From Globodera rostochiensis (Eukaryota > Nematoda > Chromadorea > Rhabditida > Heteroderidae): a DNA stretch of 64,000 bases. The position numbers were made by a program, and so were the translations under genes. Each line of letters begins with the position of its first letter. Within the stretch, counting starts at the first letter, position 1. Shown piece after piece: positions 1 to 11,923 of the stretch. The notes under the pieces are model-generated. The model had not been told where the DNA came from. It was given only the letters and a program-made list of their open reading frames with translations, and did not search any database. The stretch is from positions 1,302,001 to 1,366,000 of the forward strand of contig JAEVLN010000021.1 in NCBI GenBank assembly GCA_018350325.1, given 5' to 3'.

Positions 1-2
1 TG

Positions 3-2107
3 ATCTACAATGCATCGACAGATAAGGTAATTTCTAATATCATAATTAATAAATATTTTTGTTTTTAGTGGTACCAATATTTCAATGCGGATGGGCCGCA
101 ATGGCTGATTCTGCTCGGAGTGTACGGCTTTCGAGCCTTGTGGGCAACCCTGGGAATTTGCTTCGATTTTGGCATTGTGTACATCACCGTTAAATCAAAG
201 TGAATTTAAAAATAATATAAATATAATTAATTTAAATGGCTATTTTGTAAAACAAAAATGCAAAATTGTAGAAGTCTGCGCAGCATTTGCAACATTTTAA
301 TAGCGATGGAGAGCGCTTTTGCGTTGATTTTGAACATTGGATATTATGTCAGCTTTTTGGTTGTCCTCTCCGGCATAAAATTCATCCGTTACGAATATTG
401 CTTTTGGTATTTGATTGTGCCATGTTTGTTTGGAGATGTGGCCCAGCTATTGATGGTCTTCACCGGGGTGGATCGCCTATGTTGTGTGGTGTTTCCTGTT
501 TGGTAAGCCAAAAATAAAAAATTGTTAAATGAATAAAATTTATGAATAAATATTTAAATTTATTTAGTGATTGATCTTTTAAGGTACAAAATGAGGCGTG
601 CAAAATATTATTTGACATTTGTTTCGGTTGTTTTATGTTGCTATGCCACTTACGATTACATCATCAACTACATCGACTACCTGAACAGCAAAGATTTGTA
701 AGGAAAGCATTTGGCCATTTCAAAGAATTTTTTGGTCAAAATTTTAAAAAATTAAAAAGGATATATACTTAGGGTGTAGCTAAGTTTTGTCGAAAATTTT
801 TTTTTGATATTTTTAAAAATTCATAACTCGCTTAATTTGCGCGGATTACCTTGCCCTCTTCTTTATTCTCCGCTTTTTACTGATTTTTTATGGCGCCTCT
901 AGCGACCATGCCAAAAACTGACATCGCACAATAATTTTCATCGAATTTTTTTGTGGGTTGAAACAGGAGAACGTAAATGATCAGCCTTTGCCGGGAGGCC
1001 GTCGATCGCACTTGAAGAGACCTATCTCGCGGAATTTAGGCTTATCGGACTCAGTTTTATGTTTTGGGAGCTTAAACCTTGCTTATTAAGTCTGCAAAAA
1101 TAAATATTTTTTTCCGGCACAAAATTTTGTACGGCATTTTGAATCGTGTTGCTAAAAAATTGTCCCTAAAAAGGACCATTTTTTCCCCAAAAATTTCTGG
1201 AGTAGCAAAATTTGGACTTTCTGAGGCTTCTCCCTCCCAGCTTTGTTCTCGCTATGCAAAACTTCAATTTCCACAAATGTTGGATTTTTGGGTCTTGATT
1301 GTGCTTTGCTGAATTATAAAACAAATAAATTTTTGCAAAAAAAGCGACAAAAACTTATGTTACACCGTAATTAATTTAAAGCATTTTGTCTTGCACTGTA
1401 AACGAAATGGGCAATGGCGGCATGGGAACTTTGATGAAAATGAACGGACTGACGTTCAGCGGGACGCTGATGGTTTTGTATTCTTTGTGCTGGTTTACGG
1501 TGTTCAGGCTGAACGCAACTTCAAAAAGTGGATTATAAATAAATATAAATAAAATTCGATTATTTCAATAAAGCATTTAATTTCGTAGATGTGAATTCGA
1601 ACAATCGGAAGCTGATCAAATCACTGATCTTCATCATCGGCCTCAACCTGATCGGTGTGTTCATTAAGAGCATCGTGAACATGATCTTCCAAAGTTTCGT
1701 GGTCGTAAATGTATTCATCAAAACAGCATTTTCCATTGCATTTTCCTTCCTCACAATTACCGTATACAGTGCAAATGCCCCGGTACTTTACACTGTCAGG
1801 TACTAATTTTTGTTATTGTTTACATTTGGTTTCTTAATTTATTGTGTTAATTTTTTTTTGAAAATATTTGAAAAATATCAAAACAAATACATTTAGCACC
1901 GAGTACCGTACTCGCTTCCTTAAACATTTCCCATGGCTTCCACAATTCGTTAGCAACAGCGTCGTTTCTCCTTTTCCCAATGATACGGATGATCAATCCA
2001 CTACAGTACCCAGACAGTGGTTGGACAATGCCAATGACGTCAACAAAACTGGAGTTATGAGTACTAAGATGAAAAATAAGCCAGTTTACAGAGTTGCATC
2101 CTTGTGA
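3..2107 (+). CDS. 7TM chemoreceptor, Srsx-like serpentine receptor (5' partial)
   Basis: Seven exons with matching phases: 3-26 (start lies outside the window), 69-199, 272-502, 584-697, 1382-1527, 1589-1799, 1897-2107; together 355 codons plus stop. An N-glycosylation motif (NAST) precedes a hydrophobic TM1. The linker after TM1 reads SKSLRSICNILIAM, TM3 ends in TGVDRLCCVVFPVWY (a DRY-type motif as DRL), and TM7 ends NAPVLYTVRSTEYR before a hydrophilic tail. These are hallmarks of the nematode srsx family of G-protein-coupled chemoreceptors, which act in the plasma membrane of sensory neurons. Only the extreme N-terminus is missing. Intron 4 (698-1381) is long and looks repeat-derived. The ligand cannot be predicted. 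A related nematode 7TM family (srbc, srt) is possible but fits the TM3 and TM7 motifs less well. Confidence 0.85.
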
Positions 2108-3603
2108 TTGGAATTATTTTTGGTTTAGATTGTAAATTATTCTAGTAATTTCGATTTTGAAATAAATGATTTTCATTATTATTTTTACAGTTGATCACTA
2201 GAAACTTCTGAGATTCAAAACCGATCTATCAAATCGAAAATCCCAAAAATGTTGAAGTGAACACTGAAAAAAGGCATTTTTTGCCGGAATCGGAGGAGCG
2301 ATTGGTGTGGCGGCACTTTGATGTAATCGAGTGGCTGTTGGTTCGATGTCCGACGACGAAGATAAATGGGCAGATTTTATATTTCAATTTTTAGATTCCT
2401 CAACGCAAACGAAAGCCCAGAAAATGAATGAGGTTGGGAGGTGTTTTTTGACTCAATTTGTTGAGATTTGCAACCAAAATTTAAAAATGTAGACTTTTTT
2501 AAAGCTTTTTAAATTTTGTTAAAAAGTGGTCTAATAATTAACAATCTTACAAAACAAAAGGGTTCTCCCTCAACATTTGACAAAGTTAGGAATTCTATAA
2601 ATAATCGGTGAGTTCGTCCAACCAAAAAAAAAGAATTTTCAAACAGTTGTAAATTCAGTCCAAAAATATTTTTAAAAATTGGAAATAATTCAAAAGTGTT
2701 TTAAAATTGTTTACTCTACTCCAAAGACACTCACCGAAAAGCATAAGAAAGCATTTACATAGTCGGGGTCGAATCACCAGACAAAACAATTACGGGCCCC
2801 ACCACTCACCACTACACCAGGGATAGAAGCCGACGACTCAAAAAATTTCGGAAACCGGAATTTCGAGGCCTCAAATTTTAAAAAATCGGAAATATGGGCA
2901 CATTGAAGCAAAAATACTCAGCGCCGCAAACGCCGATTTGTGCTGAATTATTGACGTACAAAAATAAAACACCCTTAAGGTGTCGTCTGCCTGTCATCCT
3001 TATATTTAGGAAAATCGTCCAATTTATAAAAGTATATAATTGAACGGTTTAAAAATGAACTAATTATTTATTAATATTTAGAATCTTATTTTCCGTGCCT
3101 AGAATTAAAAATGTGAGAATGGAAAAGGTTTTTAAATTATTCGCTTTTTGTTAAGAATTAGAGGACGCGGTTTTTGTGTGGGGTTTTCTGTTTTATGATG
3201 AGCAATTAAGGTTATTTGCAGGGATAAATTTTGCAGAAATGAGATTTTTTTGGGTCTATTTTATTTTTCATCCACCATTTTAAAGTTTCATTTTAAGAGA
3301 CTAATTAATATAATCAAAAGCAATTTCAAAATTACATTTTTTTAAAGTTATTTATCGATCTTCAAAATTTTCCGGCAGCGCATTTGGCTCCGCCGACCCC
3401 CCCCCCCCCCCTCCACCCACAGATTCTCAAAAACTCATTTTTTTGAAAAATCAACAAATGCATAACAACGGAAAATGTAGCCCCAAAATCAAATGGAAAA
3501 CAAAATCAATTGATTAAAATGTTTTGATCAGCGAAAAAAAAAGAAGATAAACGACGGTGATCCCTCAACAGCAAATCCCATAAATCCCCTCGTTTTTAAC
3601 TTT
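2108..3603. other. intergenic, convergent gene ends
   Basis: This lies between the 3' ends of the receptor (+) and the SPRY gene (-). About 2206-2393 (+) keeps one open frame with protein-like composition (ESEERLVWRHFDVIEW), bounded by a stop on each side and lacking a convincing donor; it could be a lost exon, but I cannot assign it. A C-homopolymer lies near 3400 beside a degenerate copy of the window's GC palindrome. No complete gene is seen. Confidence 0.4.
2757..2823 (-). repeat. tRNA-derived repeat (SINE-like)
   Basis: On the minus strand the piece TGGTGTAGTGGTGAGTGG resembles an internal A box, and about 35 nt further GGTGATTCGACCCCG resembles a B box. The cloverleaf does not close. 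A second copy of the A-box half (TGTGGTGTAGTGGTAAGTGG) lies on the plus strand near 50870, so this is a dispersed tRNA-derived element and not a functional tRNA. Confidence 0.45.
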
Positions 3604-6600
3604 CTAAATGCCATCGGCGGCAATGTTGAATTTGAAGTTCGGGCCAAAATTCGCTTCAATTATGGCGCCAGGTTTATGAAGAGTAACACACGGAAACAAA
3701 TCGGCGGCAGAATCGACAAACAAATTGACAGTGTCTGCAAAAAAAAAACACAAATAAATAACATAAATAAGACAAAAAATATAATTTAGTGTACCTATTT
3801 TTCAAAAAATAAGCTGCGCTTTAATTTTATTCTTTTTCTTTCTCACCCAAACGCCGCCCGTTCTTTGTATAAAATATTTGGCTAGTTGCCAAATTGACGC
3901 CGCATCCGATGACGTCGCCGGCACCAAACGAAGATATTCCTTTGAAGATGTACGGACGTCCAACGATGTGAGGACATCCTTCAACTTCGTGTCCCCAAAA
4001 TCTTGCATAGCTTGCGTATGCGTATGTGGCTTCGTAACGTCCAACACATTCGTCCAATGGCATTTGGTTGCTGCCAAGTCCAATGTGAATATCGTCGCTA
4101 AATAATTTTTGTTGTTTAAAGGAAAAAAAATGAACATTTTAAAGTCTATTTTATTTATTTATTTACACTTACTATTTTTCCACCAAGATTATTGTCACTT
4201 CGTAGTAGAAAATGCCAAAATCTTTTTTGGGAATTGGCCGTTCGGCGCGGACAGAGCGATGCTCTGAAAGGAAAAAGTTAATTCAAAAATTGTGACTCTT
4301 TTCATAAACTTTTTAATCAAATCACTTTAACAGAATAATATTTACCAAAATTCTCTCCAAAAAATTGGGCAATCAATCGATCGGGCTCAGAGAGCGTCAG
4401 GTCCCGATGACATGCAGCGGAATCCCATCGATTTTGAGGGGATAGTCCTTGAAAATATAATTTTATTTTGAAAATATAAAGCTTAAACTGATGCCTAAAA
4501 AGAAAGGAATTTCCAAATTCTAACCAAAATTACCAATTCCTAATTCGGCGACGACCATTAATTGGACAGATTTCAGCGATCCATCGATTTTGCGTAGAAG
4601 TTCTTTCTGATCATTCTGTTGCTTGCGTTCCAAATCACTGATCGTCGTTTGCAGTCGGGAAAACTGATCAATTAAACCTGAATCGGTGAAATAGGTAAAT
4701 GAATTAGTTTAGCAAAGCAAAAAGATGGTTAAAATGCACCCAAAAGTTTACCATTTAGGTTTTCTGTCAACACGTCGATGGTCTGTTGCTGCTTACACTT
4801 CCCCATCGTTGCCATCAGTTCTCGCTTCAGCTGATTCATTCCCTTTAATTTAAATAATTTAAACTTAAATAGAATATTCAATGTAAGAACACTGCTTAAA
4901 ATAGAGTTAGACGCCGGTATTGTATTGAATTTCCATTTTTAGACTGTAATTAAATTTGTGAAAATTTTCAATTTTAACGGTGCCTATCGTCACCGGCGGC
5001 GGTATCTGTACTTCAAAAACAATTGGTGCATTTTTTTGTTTGCTATCGGCAATGGCATCAGCGAATGCCTTTAAAGTTTAAACCCACTTGATCAAGCATT
5101 GCACGCAGTACTTTTTGTTGATCAGAATTCGCCGTTTGTTTTTGCTCAATTCCATCAAGTCTTTCCAGCAATGCCTTCTGATCACTTTGAATCATCAAAA
5201 AGTGATCAACGGAAACTGAAACGGTGCAAAACAAATTAAATAATTGATTTCAAGAACAAAGCCAGAAAAACATTTGCCTACCGCTTATCTTCTGCTGATC
5301 ATCATTTAACCAGCCAATTTTGGCGTTGGTTTCCTTTTGGTGCTGTCGCTGCTTCAAATTCATCTCTTCCATTAGATTCTTGTGAGCATTTAGCAGTTTG
5401 TCGTGTTGTTGATGCTTTAACGAAAACTGATCAGCAAAAACTAAAAACGGTAAAATTATTTGGGAAACAAAAATATGGTTAATGCAACCCGTTAGTTTTT
5501 CTGCCAAGTCGTCCTTGATCTTTTCTCGCAAATGCTAAATTAAAAAACATAAGAAACTAAAAATTGTTTACAAAACTAGTTAAATTGAAATTTTAATGGA
5601 GAAACAGATACAGTAAAAGCCGGTATTTCCTTGATCAAAAACAACTCACTTCCAAATGATCGAGTTTTGTTTGTTTCGCCGCCTGATCAGTCGTCGATTC
5701 TTTGCCATTGTTCGGCCCATTTTCGTCGTTCATTGGTTCCCAAGCTTTGTTGACATTCTGTTGTCCATTCATCGGCACATCTTCAGCATCACAACGACGT
5801 ACACCTCCAACCTTTTCAGGCACAATTTTTCTGGCGCCCACAATGTGACCGGCGTTGTTGTTGTCGTCCAATTTCGGGTGGAGCAGCACTTTGTACTCGC
5901 CGAGATGTTGGAGCGGTTCAGCCCAGCACTGTTGTTGGTCAATGTCGACGAACACCATGTCCGGCATGAAGGCTCTTTCCCGAATTTGCACTTGCAAATC
6001 AAACAGTGAAGCTATTTGTTCCATTGGCAAGGCCAAATGCTTCGACAGAACCGCCCGCGTCATGTGGCCAACCGTCGGGTTGCCGTCTTCAGTACCAGAA
6101 GCAGCAAATGGTTCCGCTTCCGTTGCGAAGAATTCGTACCGCAGACTTGGACAATAAGTGGTCGGCTTGTCCACCCGTTGAACTTGCAGCACCGCCAAAC
6201 ATTTCTTCTTTCCGGTTGGTCGCCCATTTGTTGTCGAATGCTGTTGATGTTCACTGAGTTGGTCCTGCACTTTTTAAAAAGAATGTGTAATTCATTTAAT
6301 TTTGTTACATTTCAACACATATTAATAAATCTAACAACAAACACCCGTACATGCTGAAGAGTGGCCAAAACGTGCTCATTTCCAAATCCAGTGCCATCTG
6401 AGAGTATTGCAAACATTACAACAAATAATTTGGGTAATACTCGGGCTGGTCCCCCCCCCCCCCCATTTTTTGAAAAAATAAAAATATTTTTCTAAGTCCA
6501 CAAAAAGATTTTTCTAGAGGTATTCGGGGGGGGGGGGGGTGTAGAATCCGAATCTGACATTAGTTTTGAGCAAGTTCGAACCCCGAACCCGGGTTCAAAC

Positions 6601-8633
6601 TCTTTTTGGAAAATTCAAATTTTCCAAAAATAATTTTGGCCTCAAAATTGTTCAAAAAGCATGATTTCGATCATTACTTGCCTTTTGTTATGATTTTGTG
6701 CTTTTTAAAAATTTTGTAATTTTCCAAATTGTTGAAGCAAGGGCATTAATTCATTACCTTCGTCATCTTGTCCACAAGCAGTCGACACCAAGTCGAAGCC
6801 GCTCTCAGTTGGAGAGGGCGAATTCGTTTGTTGGCGTTGAGCCAACTCGGCGAGTTCATCGGCCAACTCAGCGATGGGCCTAGCGAAAGTCGGCCACAGA
6901 TGCACTGAAAAAATCAGGACATGACACGCATAGAAGGGCTCTTCCCATTAAGGGTTGGCGGTTTGAAACTAATGAACCGAAAACCCGAGAAGTTAGTTTC
7001 GGTGAACCAAAGACTTCTCCACTTCTCATCAGTCAATCAAACCATATTTGCACCATTTGAAAACGATTTTATTAATTACAACAAAAATATTCGAATGGAC
7101 TCTCAAGTTCAAGTAACGAATTAAGGTTCTAGTCCGGTTTATGCGTCCCATAAACTTTTATGCGTCCCATAAAACTTTTATGCGTCCCATAAAACTTTTA
7201 TGCGTCCCATGGAGTTCTACATCAAATTTTGTCATGCCTAAGATTTTTTCATCAAGTACTTGATTTTTGGTAATAGTAAAGCTGGTACCCCCCATTTTAA
7301 AAAAAAATGGTAATACTCCAGTTTATTCCCCTCCGGGGTTCGAAATCGGTTGAAATGGAGGTCAGATTCGGATTCTAGGCCCCGGAATACCCCTAGAAAC
7401 ATCATTTTCTCGACTTTGAAACAAAACAATTATTTTTCCAAAAAAGGGGGGAGGGGAACAAACTGGAGTATTACTTTGTTCAAAAAACAAACAACCAAAC
7501 GAACTTCGGCTTTTTAGATATCAGATTCGGATTCTACGTCCCAGAAAAGCCTTAGAAACTATTTTCTACCGACTTTATAAAAAGTTTTTTTAAATTTCAA
7601 AAAATTTCTTAAATAAAACATTTACACGGCATTATGGAGAGTGGGGGTCGTTTCGGCCCCGGGACTTTCGGCCCCGGGCGTTTCGGCCCCACCCTGCAAT
7701 TCTTTTTTGCATATTTAACCGAACAAATTTTATTCAGAAATTTTTTTCAAATGAACTAAAACATAACAAAATTAGTAAATAATCTGAAAATTTGCAAGAA
7801 ATTTGGGGGTCATTGGTAATTACTAGAAACCCAAGAAAAAAATTCCTAAATTTTTGACGGGTAGAATCCTTCAAACACTTTTTCGAAATACAAAAATCAA
7901 TTTTGACCTCGAAACATTAAAAAAAATAAAAAAATGACGGGGTTTCCTTATTAGGCCTAAGCCTAAGCCAACCTAAGCTTAAGCTTAGGCCTAAGTTAAA
8001 GATATAAAAAGTACGTAATATGTGAAAACTATGATGATTTTCTTTATGTGCATCAGGATTACGTAGAAACCTCTCGATTTTGATAATTTCGAGCTTTTTC
8101 TTTCTTTTCGATGTCAAAAACCGAAAATAAAAAAATTTCGCCTAAGAAAATTTTTCTTTTGATGAAACCACTGATATGCATTTCCTTGGGGCCGAAACGT
8201 CCGGGGCCGAAACACCCCGGGGCCGAAACGCCGGGGCCAAAACGCCGGGGCCGAAACGCCGGGGGCCAAAACGCCGGGGGCCAAAACGCCGGGGCCGAAA
8301 CGCCGGGGCCGAAACGTCGGGGCCGAAACGTCGGGGCCAAAACGTCGGGGCCGAAACGACCTGTTCCCTTATGGGGCGCGTAAAAGTTCATGAGACGCAT
8401 AAACCGGACTAGAACCCGAATTAAATGTTTGGGCTCCATTTTGAGAAGTAAGCAAAACATATTAAAAAAATTGGCGTAAATTTTGTTGATAAAAATGTGT
8501 TTTGAACCAGCCCACTGGGTTTTGTTTTTTTTCTGGACGTCCCGCGTAAAACGTTTCCCCATTTCTTGCCTTTGTCTGCTGTCAGGTCGCCGTCGGTAGT
8601 GTTGGGTGAACTTGTCGCATGATTGTCAGACAT
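3604..8633 (-). CDS. SPRY-domain protein with coiled coil and RAWUL-like ubiquitin-fold exon
   Basis: Thirteen exons with consistent phases: 8570-8633, 6758-6904, 6351-6397, 5650-6264, 5489-5534, 5282-5440, 5088-5215, 4752-4842, 4534-4677, 4346-4447, 4173-4263, 3847-4097, 3604-3734; 671 residues, no signal peptide. The start ATG is at 8633 and exon 1 ends at a GC donor. Order: short N-terminus; about 220 residues holding a RAWUL-like stretch ([19 protein letters not shown], resembling the RING1/RING2 C-terminal domain); Gln/Lys-rich coiled coil; then SPRY with [45 protein letters not shown] and [12 protein letters not shown] domains bind partner proteins; secreted relatives in cyst nematodes are SPRYSEC effectors, but this one has no secretion signal. 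Its paralogue is at 30590-32548. Intron 1 carries a 1.3-kb transposon. Confidence 0.8.
7125..8416. mobile_element. hAT-like non-autonomous TIR element in SPRY intron 1
   Basis: The termini are near-perfect inverted repeats (GGTTCTAGTCCGGTTTATGC at the left and its complement at the right), flanked by the exact 8-bp duplication CGAATTAA at 7117-7124 and 8417-8424. The left end also carries a short tandem TGCGTCCCATAAAACTTTTA array. There is no transposase; the interior holds a second nested element. Confidence 0.85.
7647..8370. repeat. nested inverted element with GC-rich tandem arms
   Basis: Inside the larger transposon, GGTCGTTTCGGCCCCG near 7650 is repeated in inverted orientation near 8340-8360. 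The right arm (about 8190-8360) is a tandem array of roughly a dozen imperfect 13-15 bp units of the type CGCCGGGGCCGAAA. The open frames across it, on both strands, are repeat artefacts. The middle contains a palindromic GCCTAAGCCTAAGCC telomere-like block near 7955. Confidence 0.65.
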
Positions 8634-8823
8634 TTTTTGTCGTTGCAAATCAAATAATTTTTATTGATTTTAATAAGCTAAAAGTACTTAAAAATTAAAT
8701 TTTAATACATAGTATAAAAATATTGGGTTTTCAGTCCTAAAAGTCGTAACGCCCTATAAATAAGAGAACAAACAAATGGCAGCTGAAGTGAGGCGAAAAA
8801 AAGTCTATTCGAATGATTGTAGC

Positions 8824-9055
8824 CAGGGCTTTTTTCTGTGTATTTTCATTTTTAATGAAAAAGCGTGTTCCGGTTGAAATAATTGGAATAAAAAACGCCA
8901 TTTCAATTTTTTTTTAAAGCAAAAAAGCATAACATCTTCTGCAAATTAGTTGCAACCTCTTAATAAATCGAGTAAAAATTGATGCTTTTTGGTCCCAAAT
9001 GATGCTTTTTTGCTAGCCAAATGATGTTTTTGAAAATTTTCATCTGGGAGCCCTG
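8824..9055. mobile_element. hAT-like MITE (CAGGG termini)
   Basis: It begins CAGGGCTTTT, ends GGGAGCCCTG, and is flanked by the exact 8-bp direct repeat ATTGTAGC (8816-8823 and 9056-9063). At 232 bp with no coding capacity, it has the signature of a hAT-type miniature element. Confidence 0.85.
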
Positions 9056-10991
9056 ATTGTAGCAAATGTAGAGAGGGAAGTAAAAACTTGGAATTTATGG
9101 GCGATGGATCGGTGAGGGCAGACACAAAAATCGATAACAGTTAGTTCGCCTGATGAAACAGAGAAGAGAAACATTCGGCAGTTTGCCCAATCAATAAAGG
9201 ACGCGAATTGCGGAATTTTCTCCAAACTCAAAAAGGCTGCAAATTTTAGTTACTTAGTCAATTTTTTTTCTGTTTATGAAATTTTTTTAGATTTTTTTTA
9301 CAAAAAGATAATTAAAATACATGCACTGCCTCAAAAAAATCTAAATACGTCTCAGTGCCACCGTTAGGGGTGCTAACAAAAATTTTCCAAAATACGGATA
9401 AAGACAAACTTTTAAGGCGCTCTAAAATTCTTGTTTTAGCATAAATGCGCTGCCCTACGAAACACCGAAGCCACGAAACACCGACTAAGCCAAAAAACGA
9501 CGAAACACCGAAAAAAAAAATAAATTTTTTAAAAGTCGAAAAAAAGTTTTTTTAGGGGTATACAAGGGTGTAGAATCTGAATCTTACCTCTATTTCGACC
9601 AATTTCGAACCCCGGACCCGGATTGGAACAAATTTTCGAAAATTCAAAAAATTTCTAAATCAATTTTTTACATACAAATTCTGATGGGGAGGAAAGTGCT
9701 CGGACGTGAAAAATGGATTTTCTATTAATTTCTTTTTACTTTGGAAGGCAATGGATTTTAACAGTTATACAATTCATGGTGTTGTATTCATTCTTGATTT
9801 GATTTTTGTTGTCATTTCGCAACTCGATAAAGAAATTAAATTTTTTGAGACTCTTTCTTAACCTTAAATACAAATACCGAAAAATAGCAGCGCCAAAACG
9901 GCAATACCGGTCCGTTATTCGCTATTTTTTTGGCCCCGTCACTGTGAAAAGGAAAAATATTGTACACCACTAAAGATCAACTTTTTAAAAATTTTTAAAA
10001 AATGCACTCCTAAAAATTGATGTTTTCTCGACAAAAAATTCTGGCACCAAAAAATAAAAATTTTTAAAATTCTACTTATTTTCAAAAAATTTCTGAAATA
10101 CCTTTCATTTACACATAGAAAATTTAAATTGCTCACTCTTATTTTACTTCTAATAGGAAAATTGTGCACATTTTTTGCTATATCTGAAAATTTTTTTAAT
10201 CCATATTTCGTCCATATTTTGCGATTTTTCATTCATGTTTTATGGCCATAATTCGAGATTTTTTATCCATATAAATTAACGGTTAAAGTTCATTATTTAA
10301 ACTTTTGTTATTCTATGACGCTGCTCCAGAACGCGCAGATGCCTTTAGAATTTTCCCGCCTTTTAGACATCCATTTGGGCTTTTAATATTTTAAAAAACA
10401 AAAAATTATATTTTCTTAGGACTAACCAACCCTTCAAAATCGATGGGATTCGGCTGCAAGTCGCGACAGAATTAATTTTTGGGATAACTTTTTCTGAGCC
10501 CGTTGATACCAATTTTGGCAAATTTAACAAAAATTTGGTCAATTATTGCTAATGTTCGGCACGATACGATAAAGTCGGTAATTATCGCGATTTTTTCGAA
10601 AATTATCGCGATACTAAAAATATCGTATCGTTTCGACCGAAGCCATTTGCTGCACACTAGTTTTGGATACAAAATGCACGGCTAAAGATCTGTTTTTTAT
10701 TATTTTAACTTTTTTTTCAAAATTCTACAACAAGAGAAAATTTTATTGATTTTCACATTTAGCAAATATAAAAATCCTGGTGTTTAAGTTTTTCAACTGA
10801 ATGCTTTATGGAATTAATTTTTTTCATTATTTGCTTTTAAAAAACCTTTGCTTTTAAGAAATTAATTCAATACCGCGTTTCCACTTTATTTATCAGCCAC
10901 TTTTCTAAATTTTTTTTGTCATTTGCTATCCTATCAAATTTTTTGGTTCAAATAATTTCCCAAATTAAAAAAACCTTATTTTATTTAATTG
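9056..10991. other. intergenic, no gene seen
   Basis: AT-rich sequence with degraded repeats. Near 9450-9510 there are short ACGAAACACCG tandem pieces. About 10550-10640 resembles a fragment of the ATATCG-rich transposon found intact at 39687-40711 (shared GGCACGATACGAT and TATCGCGAT). The open frames here lack protein-like composition and splice context. Confidence 0.5.
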
Positions 10992-11923
10992 ATGTTCGGC
11001 CCTAAACATCTATTGCTTTCCATTTGCTGCATCACATTCATTGGAAAAGTTTAATTAGATTAAATTTTTATTTAAAATTTGAAATTCAAAAAATTGTGTA
11101 GGTTTTGCCACTCTTCAACGGCGGTTACTGTTTCGTGGACATTGCTGCAAACGAAAGTTGTTGCGGAAGAAACTGCAATTTTTTCTGTGGTGGCTGTGAT
11201 TTCTGCTATTGGTGGCCAAGATGCATTGAGGTGAGGGAGGCACTCAGAATGGACTTTGCGCCCCCGGCCGTGTCCTGAGCGTCAAACAATTTACCGTATC
11301 CCGCCCCCCTGAAATACAGTAGAAGATCCCCCCTCCCGCCCCATCCCCCTCCCTCAGAAATTTTGAGTTAATCACCACTTTCTCAAATTTTAATACCCAT
11401 CACCTTAAATAAAAGGTTCCTTTGGAGTGTTGAAAAATAGAAGCACAGGCTCGTACAACTAAACAAAACCATTTAGGCAAAGTTTAAAAGTTTAAACGCT
11501 GACTTGGTTGACAACTCAACAATGAATGCTGAAGCAAAATCATATGCAGTTAGTTTTTTTCTTAAAATAAAAATATTTAAAATTAATCTAAAAATTAAGT
11601 TACTGGACACTGACAATGACGGCGATGTGAGACTTGAAGAGTTCCAACAGTTTTGGGCGAATGTTTTGAGTGCTCAAAAGGTCGTGGAGCTGTTCAGTGC
11701 ACACAAAGATGGACTTTCCATTGCGGACGTTGAGAAGGCGGCCACGGAGCGCAACTTTTTCAAGCTGTCCAAAAAGGAATTTGACCAAATGGACACTGAC
11801 CAAGATGGGCGGCTGACCTTTGATGAGGCAAAGCATGGCGTAATGTCTGAAGCCAAAAAGGTTGACGCCGACGGGGACGGCAAAATCAGCAAAAAGGAGT
11901 TTTCTAACAAGGCGGTGGAGTGA
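10992..11923 (+). CDS. secreted Cys-rich protein with three EF-hands
   Basis: Four exons, all phase 0: 10992-11048, 11102-11230, 11477-11548, 11600-11923; 193 residues. Exon 1 encodes a short hydrophobic signal peptide (LLLSICCITFIG). Exon 2 encodes a cysteine-dense module with eight Cys (SCCGRNC, CGGCDFC, WWPRC). The rest holds three canonical EF-hand loops, DTDNDGDVRLEEF, DTDQDGRLTFDEA and DADGDGKISKKEF, each with Asp at positions 1, 3 and 5 and Glu or Glu-like at 12. It should be a secreted Ca2+-binding protein. The last intron is 51 nt, an exact multiple of three, and stays open, so intron retention would add 17 residues. The Cys-rich module is not one I recognise. The link of exons 1-2 to 3-4 rests on phase and distance; transcripts would settle it. 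Confidence 0.65.

Noticed and set aside
8059..8562. 167-codon minus-strand frame and its plus-strand counterparts with Pro/Arg/Gly repeats
   Set aside because: It is a translation of the GC-rich tandem arm of a transposon; the peptide repeat follows the DNA repeat.
3604..8633. Calling the SPRY genes secreted SPRYSEC effectors
   Set aside because: Both complete SPRY models begin with hydrophilic N-termini and no signal peptide, so only the domain similarity is claimed.
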